From the NCBI RefSeq assembly GCF_051622035.1, contig NC_135355.1, positions 20,848,986 to 20,912,985 on the forward strand: a stretch of 64,000 nucleotides of DNA, given 5' to 3'. Source of the stretch: Arctopsyche grandis. Lineage: Eukaryota > Arthropoda > Insecta > Trichoptera > Hydropsychidae. The position numbers were made by a program, and so were the translations under genes. Every line of letters starts with the position of its first letter. Position 1 is the first letter of the stretch. This document shows positions 1-17,363 of the stretch, piece by piece. Under the pieces are notes generated by a model. That model was not told the origin of the DNA. It searched no databases and saw nothing but the letters and a program-made list of their open reading frames with translations.

Positions 1-1130
<1,130 letters not shown>

Positions 1131-3842
1131 AGTTTATTATAAATTCTATTAGTCCGTTGGTATACTTTCGAATCCGAAACTATTAAACCCACTCTAGGAA
1201 TTTAACTTAAAAAATCTCTCTTGCCAAAAAAGTTTATTTCTCAGAATCACTTTGCAATTACAATAAGCGAAACTGAGAAAGTTCACATTTCACATACATA
1301 GAACAGTCGATTTCAAGTAAACAATGCTATTTAAAGTATGTGACATTATCTTTAAGCCAAGATGAATTACGAGATAAGAATTTCCAATTCAACACACTAA
1401 CGTCTATATATTTCGCATACCTTCCGCGTATACATGTAATATTAATACACATACGTATGTAGATACATATAAGTACGCCTTCACTCAATTAAACTAATGT
1501 GAAATTCCCTCATGCAATTCTGATCGGACAGAACATAAACAAAAAAATAAAAAAGGATCGACGGCATGCGCTCGTATATATACAAATCAGTGATATAAAA
1601 TCATAATCGTTACAGTCATTACGATCAACAGCAATCACGCCCCAAAGATTTCACTTTCGAACTATCCTCGAGTGGTTTGTTGGATCGAATCTTAGACCGA
1701 TGATTAGCATTCGAGACTCATTCGACGCTTTTGTAACACGATGTCACATAATCAAAACGGCATTCCATCATCATTTCAAGCCAGGGCGATCCTGATGTTG
1801 GCAAATTTGCCCAAAACTAGACTGGCCGGCGGCGTCGTATCTATAAATTTCGTTTTTTTAATGAATTTAAGAAGCTCTTACATGTGATACAATTTATTAA
1901 TTGACGCCGGATTTTGTTTATTTTTAAGCACAGGATATTCACAAGTATATGTAGATGTTATAAAATATTTCAGCATTTGATTTATGGGACGTATTAACCT
2001 AAACATAGAAAAAGAAATTGCAACTTATTTGAACATATTAGTAAAATTTAATATATTTGATAAATATCTACTTTTTTCACATAAAAAGCGTCAATCAAAA
2101 AGCTTGAACGATGAATTATTCGCACAAATAGAAACAAACAAATTGCGGTGAGGCTTAATTTCGATGTTATTTATCGTTATAACGAGCCTGTCAATCTGTA
2201 GTGGACGTGTGCAGAAAAAATTGTAATGAAAGTAGTCGGCAAATCATATTTTCGTCGTGTAATTATACCGACTTAAATAAGCCTTAATGCAGCAGTTACT
2301 AATAAAAACATGAGATGATTTGTATCTATATACATATGTGTAAAGTTATATACATACATATATTTAAACGTTAAAAATTTTAAAAACAGTAAATTTAAAA
2401 ATTGAAGAAGTAGTCCGCGATAATGTAAATTTATTTAAATATACGTAGTGGTTAAATGTACGCATATATGTACATACATACATATGTATGTACATGGTAT
2501 TCACTCAGGCTACATTTACATATAAATAAAAAAAATCATTTCTATAAATTGTATGTACATATACATACATACAATAATGCTTTCAAATTAGATTTAAGTT
2601 TAAGTTGCCAAATAAGGAGATCTAAGCATAATTGCATTGGAATATTTAAATTTATTATTGTTGTTGAGAAAATTGAAACGAATTGCATCGCCGTCTTAAT
2701 TGAGAAAAGATTCGGAGCACGATTGCAAAATAGGCGAATGTGTTAACGATTATGCTCCGTGGAGAATTTAGTGCGTTTGTAAGAAATCTTCTCATCGCTG
2801 AAGGATTGATGTAGGTGAGTATAATTTTAGTTAATGTTACGCCACAATGCTAAAATTCAGCGTTGCAATTTCTGCCTTCAAATACATCACAATATTATTA
2901 TATTATATATGGTTTTTTTCGTCTAACAAAAGAGAATCTCCATCGTATGAATGAACGCATTCGTAACGTACGAATTGTTACGCGGGTCTCAAAAAACACA
3001 ATAGAAACATCACTGTTGAGTTTTTATTAAATAAGAGTGAACCATTATATCCGTATTAGACATTATAATAATCCATTTATGTATATCTATTATGTTAAAA
3101 AAATGTATGGAAAATTGCGGTGATTTCAACGAATATGTGAACGCGAAACCCGAATATGATTATTATATCATATTATATGTATGTATGGTAATTTAATTAT
3201 TTATTACATAAGACTTTATAATAATAGATTCGAACAAAGCTTATTATGTATTCTGCACTTTGAATAGTAAGATTTTAGAATGGATATTAATAGATAATAA
3301 TAGTACTAATAGTAGTAATAGTAAAATAATCTACATTTTACAAAATGTATCCATTCTTAGGAATTGATTTATGAATGTGGTTGAAATATTATTATCAAAA
3401 TAATGCAAAGTCTAGCCATGCTCATGCATACCTGTTAAAATATGCAATATGAAAATTAAACACAGAGTATTGTTAATAATATTACTAAATTTAATATTAG
3501 TATAAAGTTTCAATGCTTAAAAGTGAGTTTATTCCAGAGCTATGAAGTTGCTAATCAGAGTCGGAGTCGGCCAATTAACGGAAAATCAACCTACTCCGAC
3601 TCTACCGATTTATTTCGGTATGTGTGAAATTTAATAATTTCTATATAAAAATCATGAATATAAATTACACTATAAATAAAATGCACGTATTTTGATGTGT
3701 TGTGGCCAAAACCGATTGTATCCTCCGTTTCATTCTTTTTTAACTCTATTTAATTCTAATATTTTTATTAAATTGTTTTTTTTTGTGTATGAAATTCATA
3801 CACTATGGATGTAGTACTTTTCATTTATAGCTATGTATTTCA
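1131..3842. other. Unassigned AT-rich intergenic DNA
   Basis: No convincing coding segment. It holds palindromic CATA/TATG clusters (2456-2495, 2552-2572) and a GAGTCGGAGTCGG/CTACTCCGACTC inverted motif at 3559-3604. The stretch 1560-1860 is less AT-rich, but I could not link it to a gene. Confidence 0.4.
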
Positions 3843-4010
3843 TCTAATATATAATTTCGAAAGAGACTTTGTATGTAACTATTGTTGGTTCGTAGAAAAA
3901 CAAATGCATATTCAAATAAATTGAAATAAAATAAAACTATTCAAATAAATTAAAATAGAATCAAACTATTCAAATAAATTTAATAAAATGTTCACTTATT
4001 AAATTAGTTC
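3843..4010 (+). mobile_element. Family A Helitron, 5' part, 3' end eroded
   Basis: Starts TCTAATATATAATTTCG after an A and shares TTCGAAAGAGACTTTGTATG and the internal ATTCAAATAAATT repeats with the complete copies at 8552 and 15432. The 3' hairpin and CTAG are lost. Confidence 0.75.
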
Positions 4011-8551
<4,541 letters not shown>

Positions 8552-8736
8552 TCTAATATATAATTTCGAAAGCGACTTTGTAACTATTATTGTTTCGTAG
8601 AAAAATAAATGAATATTCAAATAAATTAAAAAAAATAAAACTATTCAAATAAATTTAATAAAATGTTTACTATTAGATTGGCCGTGTTTAAGCGGCTTAT
8701 ATTACAAATACCGAGCGAAGCCGGGTAAAATACTAG
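8552..8736 (+). mobile_element. Family A non-autonomous Helitron, complete
   Basis: 185 bp from TCTAATATATAATTTCG to CTAG, flanked by A on the left and T on the right, the classic Helitron target. Just inside the 3' end, CCGAGCGAAGCCGGGT can form the expected short hairpin. No coding capacity; such copies are thought to move using Rep-helicase from an autonomous relative. Confidence 0.88.
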
Positions 8737-9890
8737 TTATGTACCTATAATTCAACAAATTGGGTGACATGTAAATTTTTAGTGATTTTTTAAATTCCTT
8801 CTTTAATATTTAATGTTTAAAAATCGCTATTACTTTATTGCTATTAATTTTATACATTGGCAAGAAAAGTCGATCTTATTAAAATCGTTCAAGTTGGACT
8901 GTTGGAGTCGAATCATAAAATTATGTCGCAGGTAGTATATTTTGAACAAACAAACTTCAGATAGGATTGAAGTTTTTTTTTCAATCACAGTAAAACAGTA
9001 CCTACGTAACCTTTAAAAGTATATGAGACTTTTTTGTATCAATATGTCGAAATATTAGCTCACAAGCACATGTTTTGCATTATAGCACCTTCAAATCGTT
9101 CAAGAGTGAAAAATCATCTACAATCATTTTCGAGCGGTTAAAATGAACGACTATTAATTAAACAGGTCAAAAATTAAGCCGAGGTCAAGACAGTTAGACA
9201 GATATGACAAAACGCCAATTTTTCATGATATGAAATATGTCAGTACAAGATGAAATATCAGATTGCGCAACTTACAAACATTTATCAGACGTTCTGAAGA
9301 CACCGACGAAAATAATTAGACGGTTTCCTACCAAATTCAATTGTTTCGTTTTTTTTTATTAGACGTTGTTGTTATGTCTATAATCCAATGACATAATCTT
9401 CCGGTATTCTGCCTTTTTTTTGTGAGATGCAAAGAGAAGATTTGCTCGAGAGGAAAAAGCCGAATTGGGAACGCTCGATTTTATTGTGTTGATTTGCATT
9501 GTGCAATTCGCCCAACTTTTTCTCGTAAAGCTCTTTTCACACGGATAACGCAATATGATTCTATTATTTTTCAAGTGAAATATATTCTACCTGTATGCAT
9601 TCAAAGTGAAGCACTATATCTAAATATTAAATTAGGGTTTTGATGGTGCAACTTGTATTGTGAATTTTCATTGAAAAAAAAATGCATATCTCTTTATATT
9701 GGTTGAATCGTGCTGTATTAATTGCAATATGCAATTCTAAGTGCACGCTTTCCCTTATTATACACATTAGTGTGTCTAGCTGTGTAATCCTTAAAGAAAG
9801 TTGGCAGCGTGCATCCATGTCAGATTTGTCATAATCACATTAGCATCGGCTCTCGGATCGTCTCAAATGCATCCGACGATGCAGTTTTCT
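8737..9890. other. Unassigned intergenic DNA
   Basis: AT-rich, no recognised element; two overlapping opposite-strand frames at 9359-9643 look like chance. Confidence 0.4.
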
Positions 9891-10617
9891 CAAATAGGGT
9901 TTATTCGTAGCTTATTTGTGTTATATTGCGTTGGTGCTTAAAATTCTTTGTGAATCTTTAGTACGTAGCATTATAGAATTTTCTTCCATCATATGGAATC
10001 CTACCCATATAACTCATTCATTGAAGATTGAGAGAATCCAAAAACGGTTTCTCAGATATCTTTATATGAAACGGTATGGTTATTATCCTTGGCTATATCC
10101 TAGTGCATTCCTATTTGGGGCGTTGGGTTTCAACTCATTGGAGTCTCGTCGGGATATGTTACTGGAAAGGCACTTTTTGAAGCTGTTGAATGGGATAATA
10201 GACAATCCTCAGGTTCTTAATGAATTTAGGTTTTATGCACTTAGTAAATTCAGGGCCTTCAGGAATCGCGATTTGTTTGTTCCTCCTGTGGCTCGCACAA
10301 ATATGTATGTTGGCAACGGCTCCTATATCTAGGGCGATATATCTGCTCATCCAGATTGCTGGTGAAATTGACCTCTTCAATATAAACTATGCTAATCTGG
10401 TTGAGTGGTTGTTGAGGAATGCCAGTGGTTCATTTTGCCAATTATAAATGTGAATGATTGTTATTTTTTATGATTTTATGATTTTAATGATGTTGTGTTA
10501 ATATTGTTATTATTATTGTTATCATGCTATTATTATTGAATGACTGGCCACAGTGACGTGTTGGAGCTCTCCGTAATGCCACTGTGGCTAATATGTTAAA
10601 TAAAATAAAATAAAAAA
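9891..10617 (+). mobile_element. 5'-truncated non-LTR retrotransposon (Jockey/I-like), 3' end
   Basis: Residual reverse-transcriptase C terminus: LCESLVRSIIEFSSIIWNP, then IERIQKRFLRYLYMKR, typical of the region after the polymerase domain. It breaks at 10332 and resumes in another frame to 10446 (NLVEWLLRNASGSF). The 3' UTR has a 9-bp perfect stem GCCACAGTG/CACTGTGGC (10547-10555, 10580-10588) and an (AAAAT)n tail at 10598-10617. Confidence 0.8.
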
Positions 10618-10771
10618 TATTGATAATTTGGATGAATATGTTAAATCGTACTCAGCAAATAAAATATTTAAATATCTATCTATTAATTCATTGTAATCAA
10701 ATATACATATATTATTTCAATTGAATTATGGTTCGTAGATTACAAATCTCAAAGTTAATATAATATAACCA

Positions 10772-11187
10772 ACGGCGTGGACTAGTGGTTAACATATTAT
10801 GCTTTCGAGCAGATAGTCACGGGATCGAGTCCCACTAGAGTCCCGCTACTGGCCAGACCTTGGATTGTGACTTCATGTCGATCGTTTCTTATCAGAGTTT
10901 GGCAATTATTCTGATTTTCATTGAAATTTTTCCTTTTCTTTCCTATTTCTCTTGCCAATGTCAAGTTATTCAGCGTCTTGAGGTTCGCAAATTTGATTAT
11001 AAAATACTGCAAACATTTTTCCATAGATGTCACTGTGGATGTTCGAATGAATTCGCATTGAATAAAATGCTTATGTATATTGATTTTATTGATTGATTAT
11101 ATTGTATATGTTTAAGTGCACTCGTTGCTTTGGGGCGATATGTAAAAGGCGAGTGTTCATGTTCTTTGAAATAAAATAAAATAAAAT
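10772..11187 (+). mobile_element. tRNA-derived SINE
   Basis: The head looks like a tRNA gene with an internal RNA polymerase III promoter: A-box-like GTGGACTAGTGG (10777-10788) and B box GGATCGAGTCC (10822-10832). A non-tRNA body follows, then a stem CACTCG/CGAGTG near 11120-11155 and an (AAAAT)n tail at 11169-11187. The stem-plus-tail 3' end resembles the LINE just upstream, as if both use the same retrotransposition machinery. Confidence 0.75.
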
Positions 11188-13730
11188 GTGTAGTAGGCTA
11201 AGTTGGTTAACTCCAATTAGAACAACGTTCTCTTATTATTCTTCCTGAATTTTGACGACTTTCACCGCAATTGTTACGTTTTTCAAACACTCACAAATCA
11301 TTTATGTTGTAAACGTTAATTAACGGCACTTTTGGCGTGCATCGTTTTCCCATATTTCGGACAGGTGAGGACAGCCATTCTTACATATATCGCTGGACGT
11401 TCCCAAAGATACTCAAAAATTACCAAATTTAACTTCAAGTATTGCATTTTTTGCCAGCAACAATCGGCATAATATACGTATTCATTTATGCGTGGGGTCA
11501 TCTCGATTTTTCCAGTTAAACGTGAGAAATTATAGCAAAAATGCCCGCTAAGAAACTGCAGTTGTGTGTCCATAGGGTGCAAGGTGCAACTATCGATCTC
11601 TTCGTACATTGTACATACAAACATATGTATGTATATACACTCCAAGCAAAATAATTATTAATAAATAGCCTGTATAACCTCGAGGTCGTTGGGGTCTTCT
11701 ATTTGGAATGGGGAAATGACGAAGTCAGTGCATCTTGATTTTATAAGGAACGAGGACGATTGCACACACCCATGTATGCAAATTCAACTCAAACAACCGC
11801 ATACTCTCTATTGTCGTACTTAGGGTGTCAAAACACTATTGCTTAACTTTCAAAGTGGATAAAGTTGCAAATAGTAGAGATTTATTATTTAAATCGGCTA
11901 CTATTACTAGAAGTGCTATCTAACTGTCTAGAAATAGCTAGAAAGCTTGAGCCATTACTGGAATATTTGGTTTTATAAATATATGTATATTTATATACAT
12001 ACATATGTATGTACATATACGTAGATAAAAAATATTGCCTTAGATAAAAAGTGGAATATTTGATAAAAACAAATTCCTTATACCCTTCCCTCACTCACAA
12101 GACATGTTGTCAGTATGCAACTACCAAATGTTTATATGTACCTTCCTTCCTTCATCTGTATCAAGGATAGATAACTACTAGAAAAGTATCTCTTAGTGAG
12201 GATAGTGAAAATTTTTGTCACGGTGACATTAAAAATGCTATTTTTTTAACATCTGTCTTTAGTATCAAAGAAATGGAAGTGTGGTTCTAAGTGGCAAACT
12301 CTTGTATTGTTGACGCAATCGTTTTCAGTAAATTAGTAATAAAAAGCATTAAACAAACAATCATACAAGTGTCAAATAGTAGCACCGTTTTGAACATATT
12401 TCGAGTACCACCGCGTCAGAGTTATAGTTTTTTTTAATTTTCGTCATTAATGGCAATTTTGACGTCCTATTTGTCCAGATACTTTCGAATACTTAGCTTG
12501 AAATAGAGTCAGTATTCATTGAAATTAAAATTGATGATTACTCCACTATTGACGTAAGAACCCTGAAATCGATGACTCTCTCATAAATTCGATCTGAAAT
12601 ATGACAGGGTGACCTTCTTCCAATGTACACATGTACATATATGCAATTCGTCGGCAATTAATAAGAACTAAAAGGAGAAGAAGCGCAACCATAACGACCG
12701 AGAAATGCTGAGGTCGCCGGGGAGCATCATTTCGACAGAACAGGCGAGTGGAATGAATTAGAAGAAGATGACCAGTTGCGAAACCCTTGACAAGCGGACT
12801 GGACCGGTCCTCCGACCTCGATCGATCGAGATACGATTCGAATGCAGATTTTTAAACAAGGGCCAACAGGCTCATCTAGATTAACATTTATGTAATCCGG
12901 TTTGTAGAAGAAGTCCTCTGAAATCGCGCAACGATTCGCGATGTACTAACTATGACAAGTGTTGCGTCAAGTGCAATAGATCAATATGCACGCTGCGTCT
13001 TCTTCAACTCAAACGACGAGCGGTCAAGTCATAAAAGTAACATAAATCTTAAGACACCGATAGTTTGAAAGTTTATGCATCAGGAAAATTTTAAAATTAA
13101 TCAATACGAATTCAAATTGTCGAATGTGTGTTTAATTCCAAATATTAATCTATTAACCTTTTGTATTCATTTGGGGAAAAATCATAATTAGTTCAAATAA
13201 CAGAAGGTTGTTTTCGACCGAGAGAACAACTGATTGATATAATGGCGGTCTGGGTCGCGCTGTGTAAAGTTTTGTGACCTCACGTTGATTTCTGTTGTTA
13301 GTTTCACGCGATGGCAATATTACTTTTCATAGATGATTAGGCGAAAATAAGCGTTCATTGAGGTCACGGTGACATATCTTTGGTGATATTCAATGATGAA
13401 TTATTCACTTGTAAACGACTGCTTATGGGTTCAATGTCTTTTCTGTTAATTATTAATTATCATCAGTGTAGTTCCTATTAATTTCCCTTTCATAGAAAAT
13501 TTAGTTGAATTGCAAGGCTGTGTTGCTAATTTTCCGTATACATTTATTTTGCGATTTGTAATTTTAGTACGTACCTATTATATTTACTTAAATAGTGCTA
13601 TACATAGATCGTAAATGGTTTTTGAAAGGGTTTGGAGTTCGTAGTCAAAGGGTCTCTAACGCCGAGCAAATCTAATTGTACGATAAGCAAATCTACAGAT
13701 TTCAATTTCAAACCACAACAGACATATGTA
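11188..13730. other. Unassigned intergenic DNA
   Basis: A minus-strand open frame of 109 aa at 11316-11645 contains many Cys/Tyr residues but no motif I know. The stretch 12660-13030 is more GC-balanced. CATACATATGTATG palindrome at 11995-12020. No transposon ends found. Confidence 0.35.
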
Positions 13731-13813
13731 CAATCTCATGTTACTTTAAGTTCGAATCTAAGTTAAAGTAACATGAGATTGTCATCTATGGTCAAAGTCT
13801 TAGACCATAGATG
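13731..13813. repeat. Two adjacent perfect hairpins
   Basis: Hairpin 1: 13731-13749 pairs with 13763-13781 over 19 bp (13-nt loop). Hairpin 2: 13783-13793 pairs with 13803-13813 over 11 bp (9-nt loop). They abut the 5' truncation point of the LINE that follows. Confidence 0.85.
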
Positions 13814-15323
13814 TTTTTGAAAGAAGTCGGTAGCAGCAATTTCGTTTAATTTCTGCAATTCCCAGAATACTGGAAAACAGCCAACATAATTCCCATACCT
13901 AAACCCGATAAAAGCCCAAAAAATCCGGCCAATTATCGAGCCATTAGCTTACTTTGCACGCTTTCAAAAATTCTAGAAAAAATAATCTACACTCGTTTAC
14001 TTAAAGTCGTAAATAAGAAATTAATAAATGAACAATTTGGATTTCGCACTGGACATTCCACGACCCAACAACTAACAAGACTAACTCAACACGTGACGAA
14101 AAACTTTAATATGAAGAGAAGTACCGGAATGGTATGTCTCGACATAGAAAAGGCTTTCGACACAGTTTAGGACGATGGACTCATTCATAAGCTCCTTATT
14201 AACAAAATACCAAACTACCTAATTCTCATCATCAAATCGTACCTAACTCGTAGAAAGCTAGTGGTCAGCGTAAATAATGAATTATCGTCTCCAAAAATAG
14301 TCGCAGCTGGCGTTCCGCAGGGGAGTTTGCTTGGCCCACTCTTGTTCTCCATATATATAAATGACATACCTATTCCAAAAAACTGTCACATATCTCTATA
14401 TGCAGACGATACCGCTTGCTTCACAAGTAGCAAAAAACCAGACACTATTCTTAAAAATCTTGAATTTGCAATTAAAACAATGACTGAACACTTCACTAAG
14501 TGGAAAATTCAAATTAATCAAACCAAAACAGACGCCATATTCTTTAGTGTTAGAAGCATAAGAAAAGTTCAGATCTGAAAATCCCCTCTGGAGAAAGTCT
14601 GAAATGGCAGTCAGTAATAAAATATTTAGGAGTAACGTTCGATAAAAGAATGAGATGGCACCTCACATTGAGGCAGCGAAATGCAAGGCGATGCGGGGTA
14701 TATCCTCAATATATCCAATATTTAATCGCCATAGTTCTTTATCAACTCAAAACAGAATAAAATTATATCGCGCGCTCATATTACCATTATTAACCTATGC
14801 TTCACCTGTATGGAATAACGCCTCGAATACTAACCTTTCCAAACTACAAGTAATAGAAAATAAATCCCTAAAAATGATTTATAATACACCCATATATACT
14901 AACTTGAAAAAACTGCATGCCATATATAATATTCCGTTTGTTACAGACATTACTAACAAACTAACCAGTAGATTCTATAACAGAATCACTAATAACCATA
15001 CTAACACACTTGTGAAGAGTCTCGGTGATTACAACAAAATGTCTATACCCTTCAGGTATAAACACAGATTACCTAAACACAATCTGCTTTAGGTCATCGA
15101 CTTTAGTGAGTCTTTAATTAATATTATGTATTAGATGTATTATGAGCATTTATAAGGATTGTAAATAGGTTTTTGAGCTCTTTTTCCTATTATGCTGTAG
15201 ATTAACATTAGAATTATATAATACTATGATTACTAACCAAATTAAATTAAATTGTAAAATAGATATAAGATGTATTGTGAACATAATTTCGTAATAAAAA
15301 GCATTTAAAAATCAAAAAAAAAA
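13814..15323 (+). mobile_element. 5'-truncated Jockey-type LINE with reverse transcriptase, inactive
   Basis: Reverse-transcriptase motifs in order: FGFRTGHSTTQQL, VCLDIEKAFDTV, AGVPQGSLLGPLLFSIYIND, LYADDTACF (catalytic YADD) and the thumb region PLLTYASPVWNNAS. The endonuclease half is missing. It is dead: an in-frame TAG at 14168-14170 follows FDTV, and a frameshift near 14576-14655 splits the C terminus. It ends with AATAAA and a poly(A) run at 15314-15323. Confidence 0.92.
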
Positions 15324-15431
15324 GTCTGCAACAACGGGTTTTCAACTAAGCATTCCTCCATTTCAAATTGGAGCTATAAACACGAAAAGTTCATTTTTTT
15401 CTACTATTTTTTTACAACTTAAGTCTACATA

Positions 15432-15674
15432 TCTAATGTATAATTTCAAAAGAGACTTTGTATGTATGTTTTGGTTCGTAGAATCCGTGACGTTAAATTT
15501 AATAAAAAAAAACAAACGAATATTCAAATAAATTTAAATAAAATAAAACTATTCAAATAAATTTAAATAAAATAAAACTATTCAAATAAATTTAATAAAA
15601 TGTTTACTATTAGATAAGCCATGTTTAAGCGGTTTATATTACAAATACCGAGTGAAGCCGGGTAAAACCACTAG
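15432..15674 (+). mobile_element. Family A non-autonomous Helitron, complete
   Basis: 243 bp from TCTAATGTATAATTTC to CTAG between A and T. The internal 30-bp unit ATTCAAATAAATTTAAATAA occurs three times, so copies of this family vary in length by repeat number. Confidence 0.88.
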
Positions 15675-16778
15675 TGTATATATAAAATAATAATTATTTC
15701 AACATATGTACTATTATAAATTTCATAGTTTCGTAATGTGATCTTGTTCACTCCCTCCCCCCTCCAAATTAAGTCAGAAATTGGCTATAGGCAGACATTA
15801 TAATCATGATTCGGTTTATAAGAAAGACGAAAATTAATTGTGATCAGTGACTTAATTTTAAGTTACATTTTTATCAATAAATAAATAAATAATACAATCT
15901 TTGCATTTATTTTAGTTGCCTTTTTTTAAGTTTACCAACAGCAACAAGTGTTTTTATTGGTGGGCGATGCAATCCAATTACGACATCGTTCGTCGAAATG
16001 GTCCCCTCTTATTGCATCACTGCAACAACATGATGCAGTCCATTGACGTGTCGTTTCAAGGTCGTCACTTTATGAAAATAGAAAAGCGTAAGAGATTTTC
16101 CACGCCTCGCATGCTAGATGAGGTCGGTGTTGAAAAGGGGAGCGCTTTCGATTTCACGGCGTGACGGCGACCTTCTGTTAAATTTTTGACAAATTCTATT
16201 GAGACCATGAGTACAATAACCGAGTGAAATATATTTGTATCGATATCCACTTTGATTAAAATTGAAAATAAAAAAAACTTCTCAAAATAATCTCACGATG
16301 ATAATATGAAAGGATCTACGAAATGCTCTACGATGTTGTTTTTCTCATTAATTTAGGGTAATCAATTGAAAATTCTTAATAGAAAAATTAAATTAAATTA
16401 TACCCCGACTGTGATTGAATTAATAAAAAAATAAACCGTTTTTTTTTCTTTTTTATATACATATGTGAATAAAATCATCGAAATCACAATTTGTGTGCTG
16501 TGTGATTAATGAATACTTATATTGAAAAATTTAAATAAAATATAATATACGGTTTTATTTATTAAAAATTTAATTTATTTTAAATTTAACTACATCTATT
16601 GATGAATCGTAAATTAACTTTAAAAAATGTTCTAAATATAATAATAATTGGACACCTATGATACGTATTTACTTTGGTGGAGACATTTTGAGGGGGGAGG
16701 GGAAATACCCGGCTTACGTGCAAGTCGTGAAATAAGAGCACTATGCATATATGTATGTATGTATAATAGGGTTCGGTG
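15675..16778. other. Unassigned intergenic DNA
   Basis: An open frame at 15916-16164 (82 aa, less AT-rich than its surroundings) has no recognisable motif. Nothing else seen. Confidence 0.35.
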
Positions 16779-16951
16779 ATTACATCCCCAATGTGAATCG
16801 CTACCAGGATAACCGTCGCTATGAAAATCATTCGCGCGGTCTCCTGTCGTACGAAAATTCGTCGCACAGGAAAATTGCCGTACAGAAAACTGCCCAAATA
16901 TTGCTCAAAACTTCCGGTTATTCTGGTAGCGATTCACATTTGGGATGTAAC
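16779..16951. mobile_element. Foldback MITE
   Basis: About 36-bp terminal inverted repeats: 16780-16815 (TTACATCCCCAATGTGAATC...) against 16914-16950, with a few mismatches. The centre carries GAAAATT-containing repeats (TACGAAAATTCGTCGCACAG). No clear target duplication, so the superfamily is open. Confidence 0.75.
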
Positions 16952-17363
16952 CCGTTTACCATAGAATAGATAAATATGGATAGAATAATATAAATATCTT
17001 CATGAAAAAAATGGAAAGATAAATTTAAATGTGGTATCGTTAAAGCCACAATTGTACATAGGTTGACTGTTGGCCACATGGTTTTTTAAACTTGAAAAAA
17101 TAAAAACTTTGTGCCATTACTGAGAATCTTTTTTATGAACCTTTCTTAGTTTATTAGTGTCCTTGTTCACTATTAACTAATATCAATATATTATTTTTCA
17201 GTTATTCAGCATTAGTGTATTATTTTAATTTAAGTGATCAGCGATTATTGTACATTCGTGTATGGCTACACATTTATACGTTATGGTTTGAAGTGCCCGC
17301 GTTCTTTTGACAGTTCGAAACATCTAACAGTCAGTTGAAATTGAAGTGGACGCCAACATTCAG

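Noticed and set aside
10772-10845. Functional tRNA gene
   Set aside because: A and B boxes are present but the cloverleaf arms do not pair well, and the body and (AAAAT)n tail show it is a SINE.
11316-11645. 109-aa minus-strand frame as a gene
   Set aside because: No splice context, start context or recognisable motif; left as unassigned.
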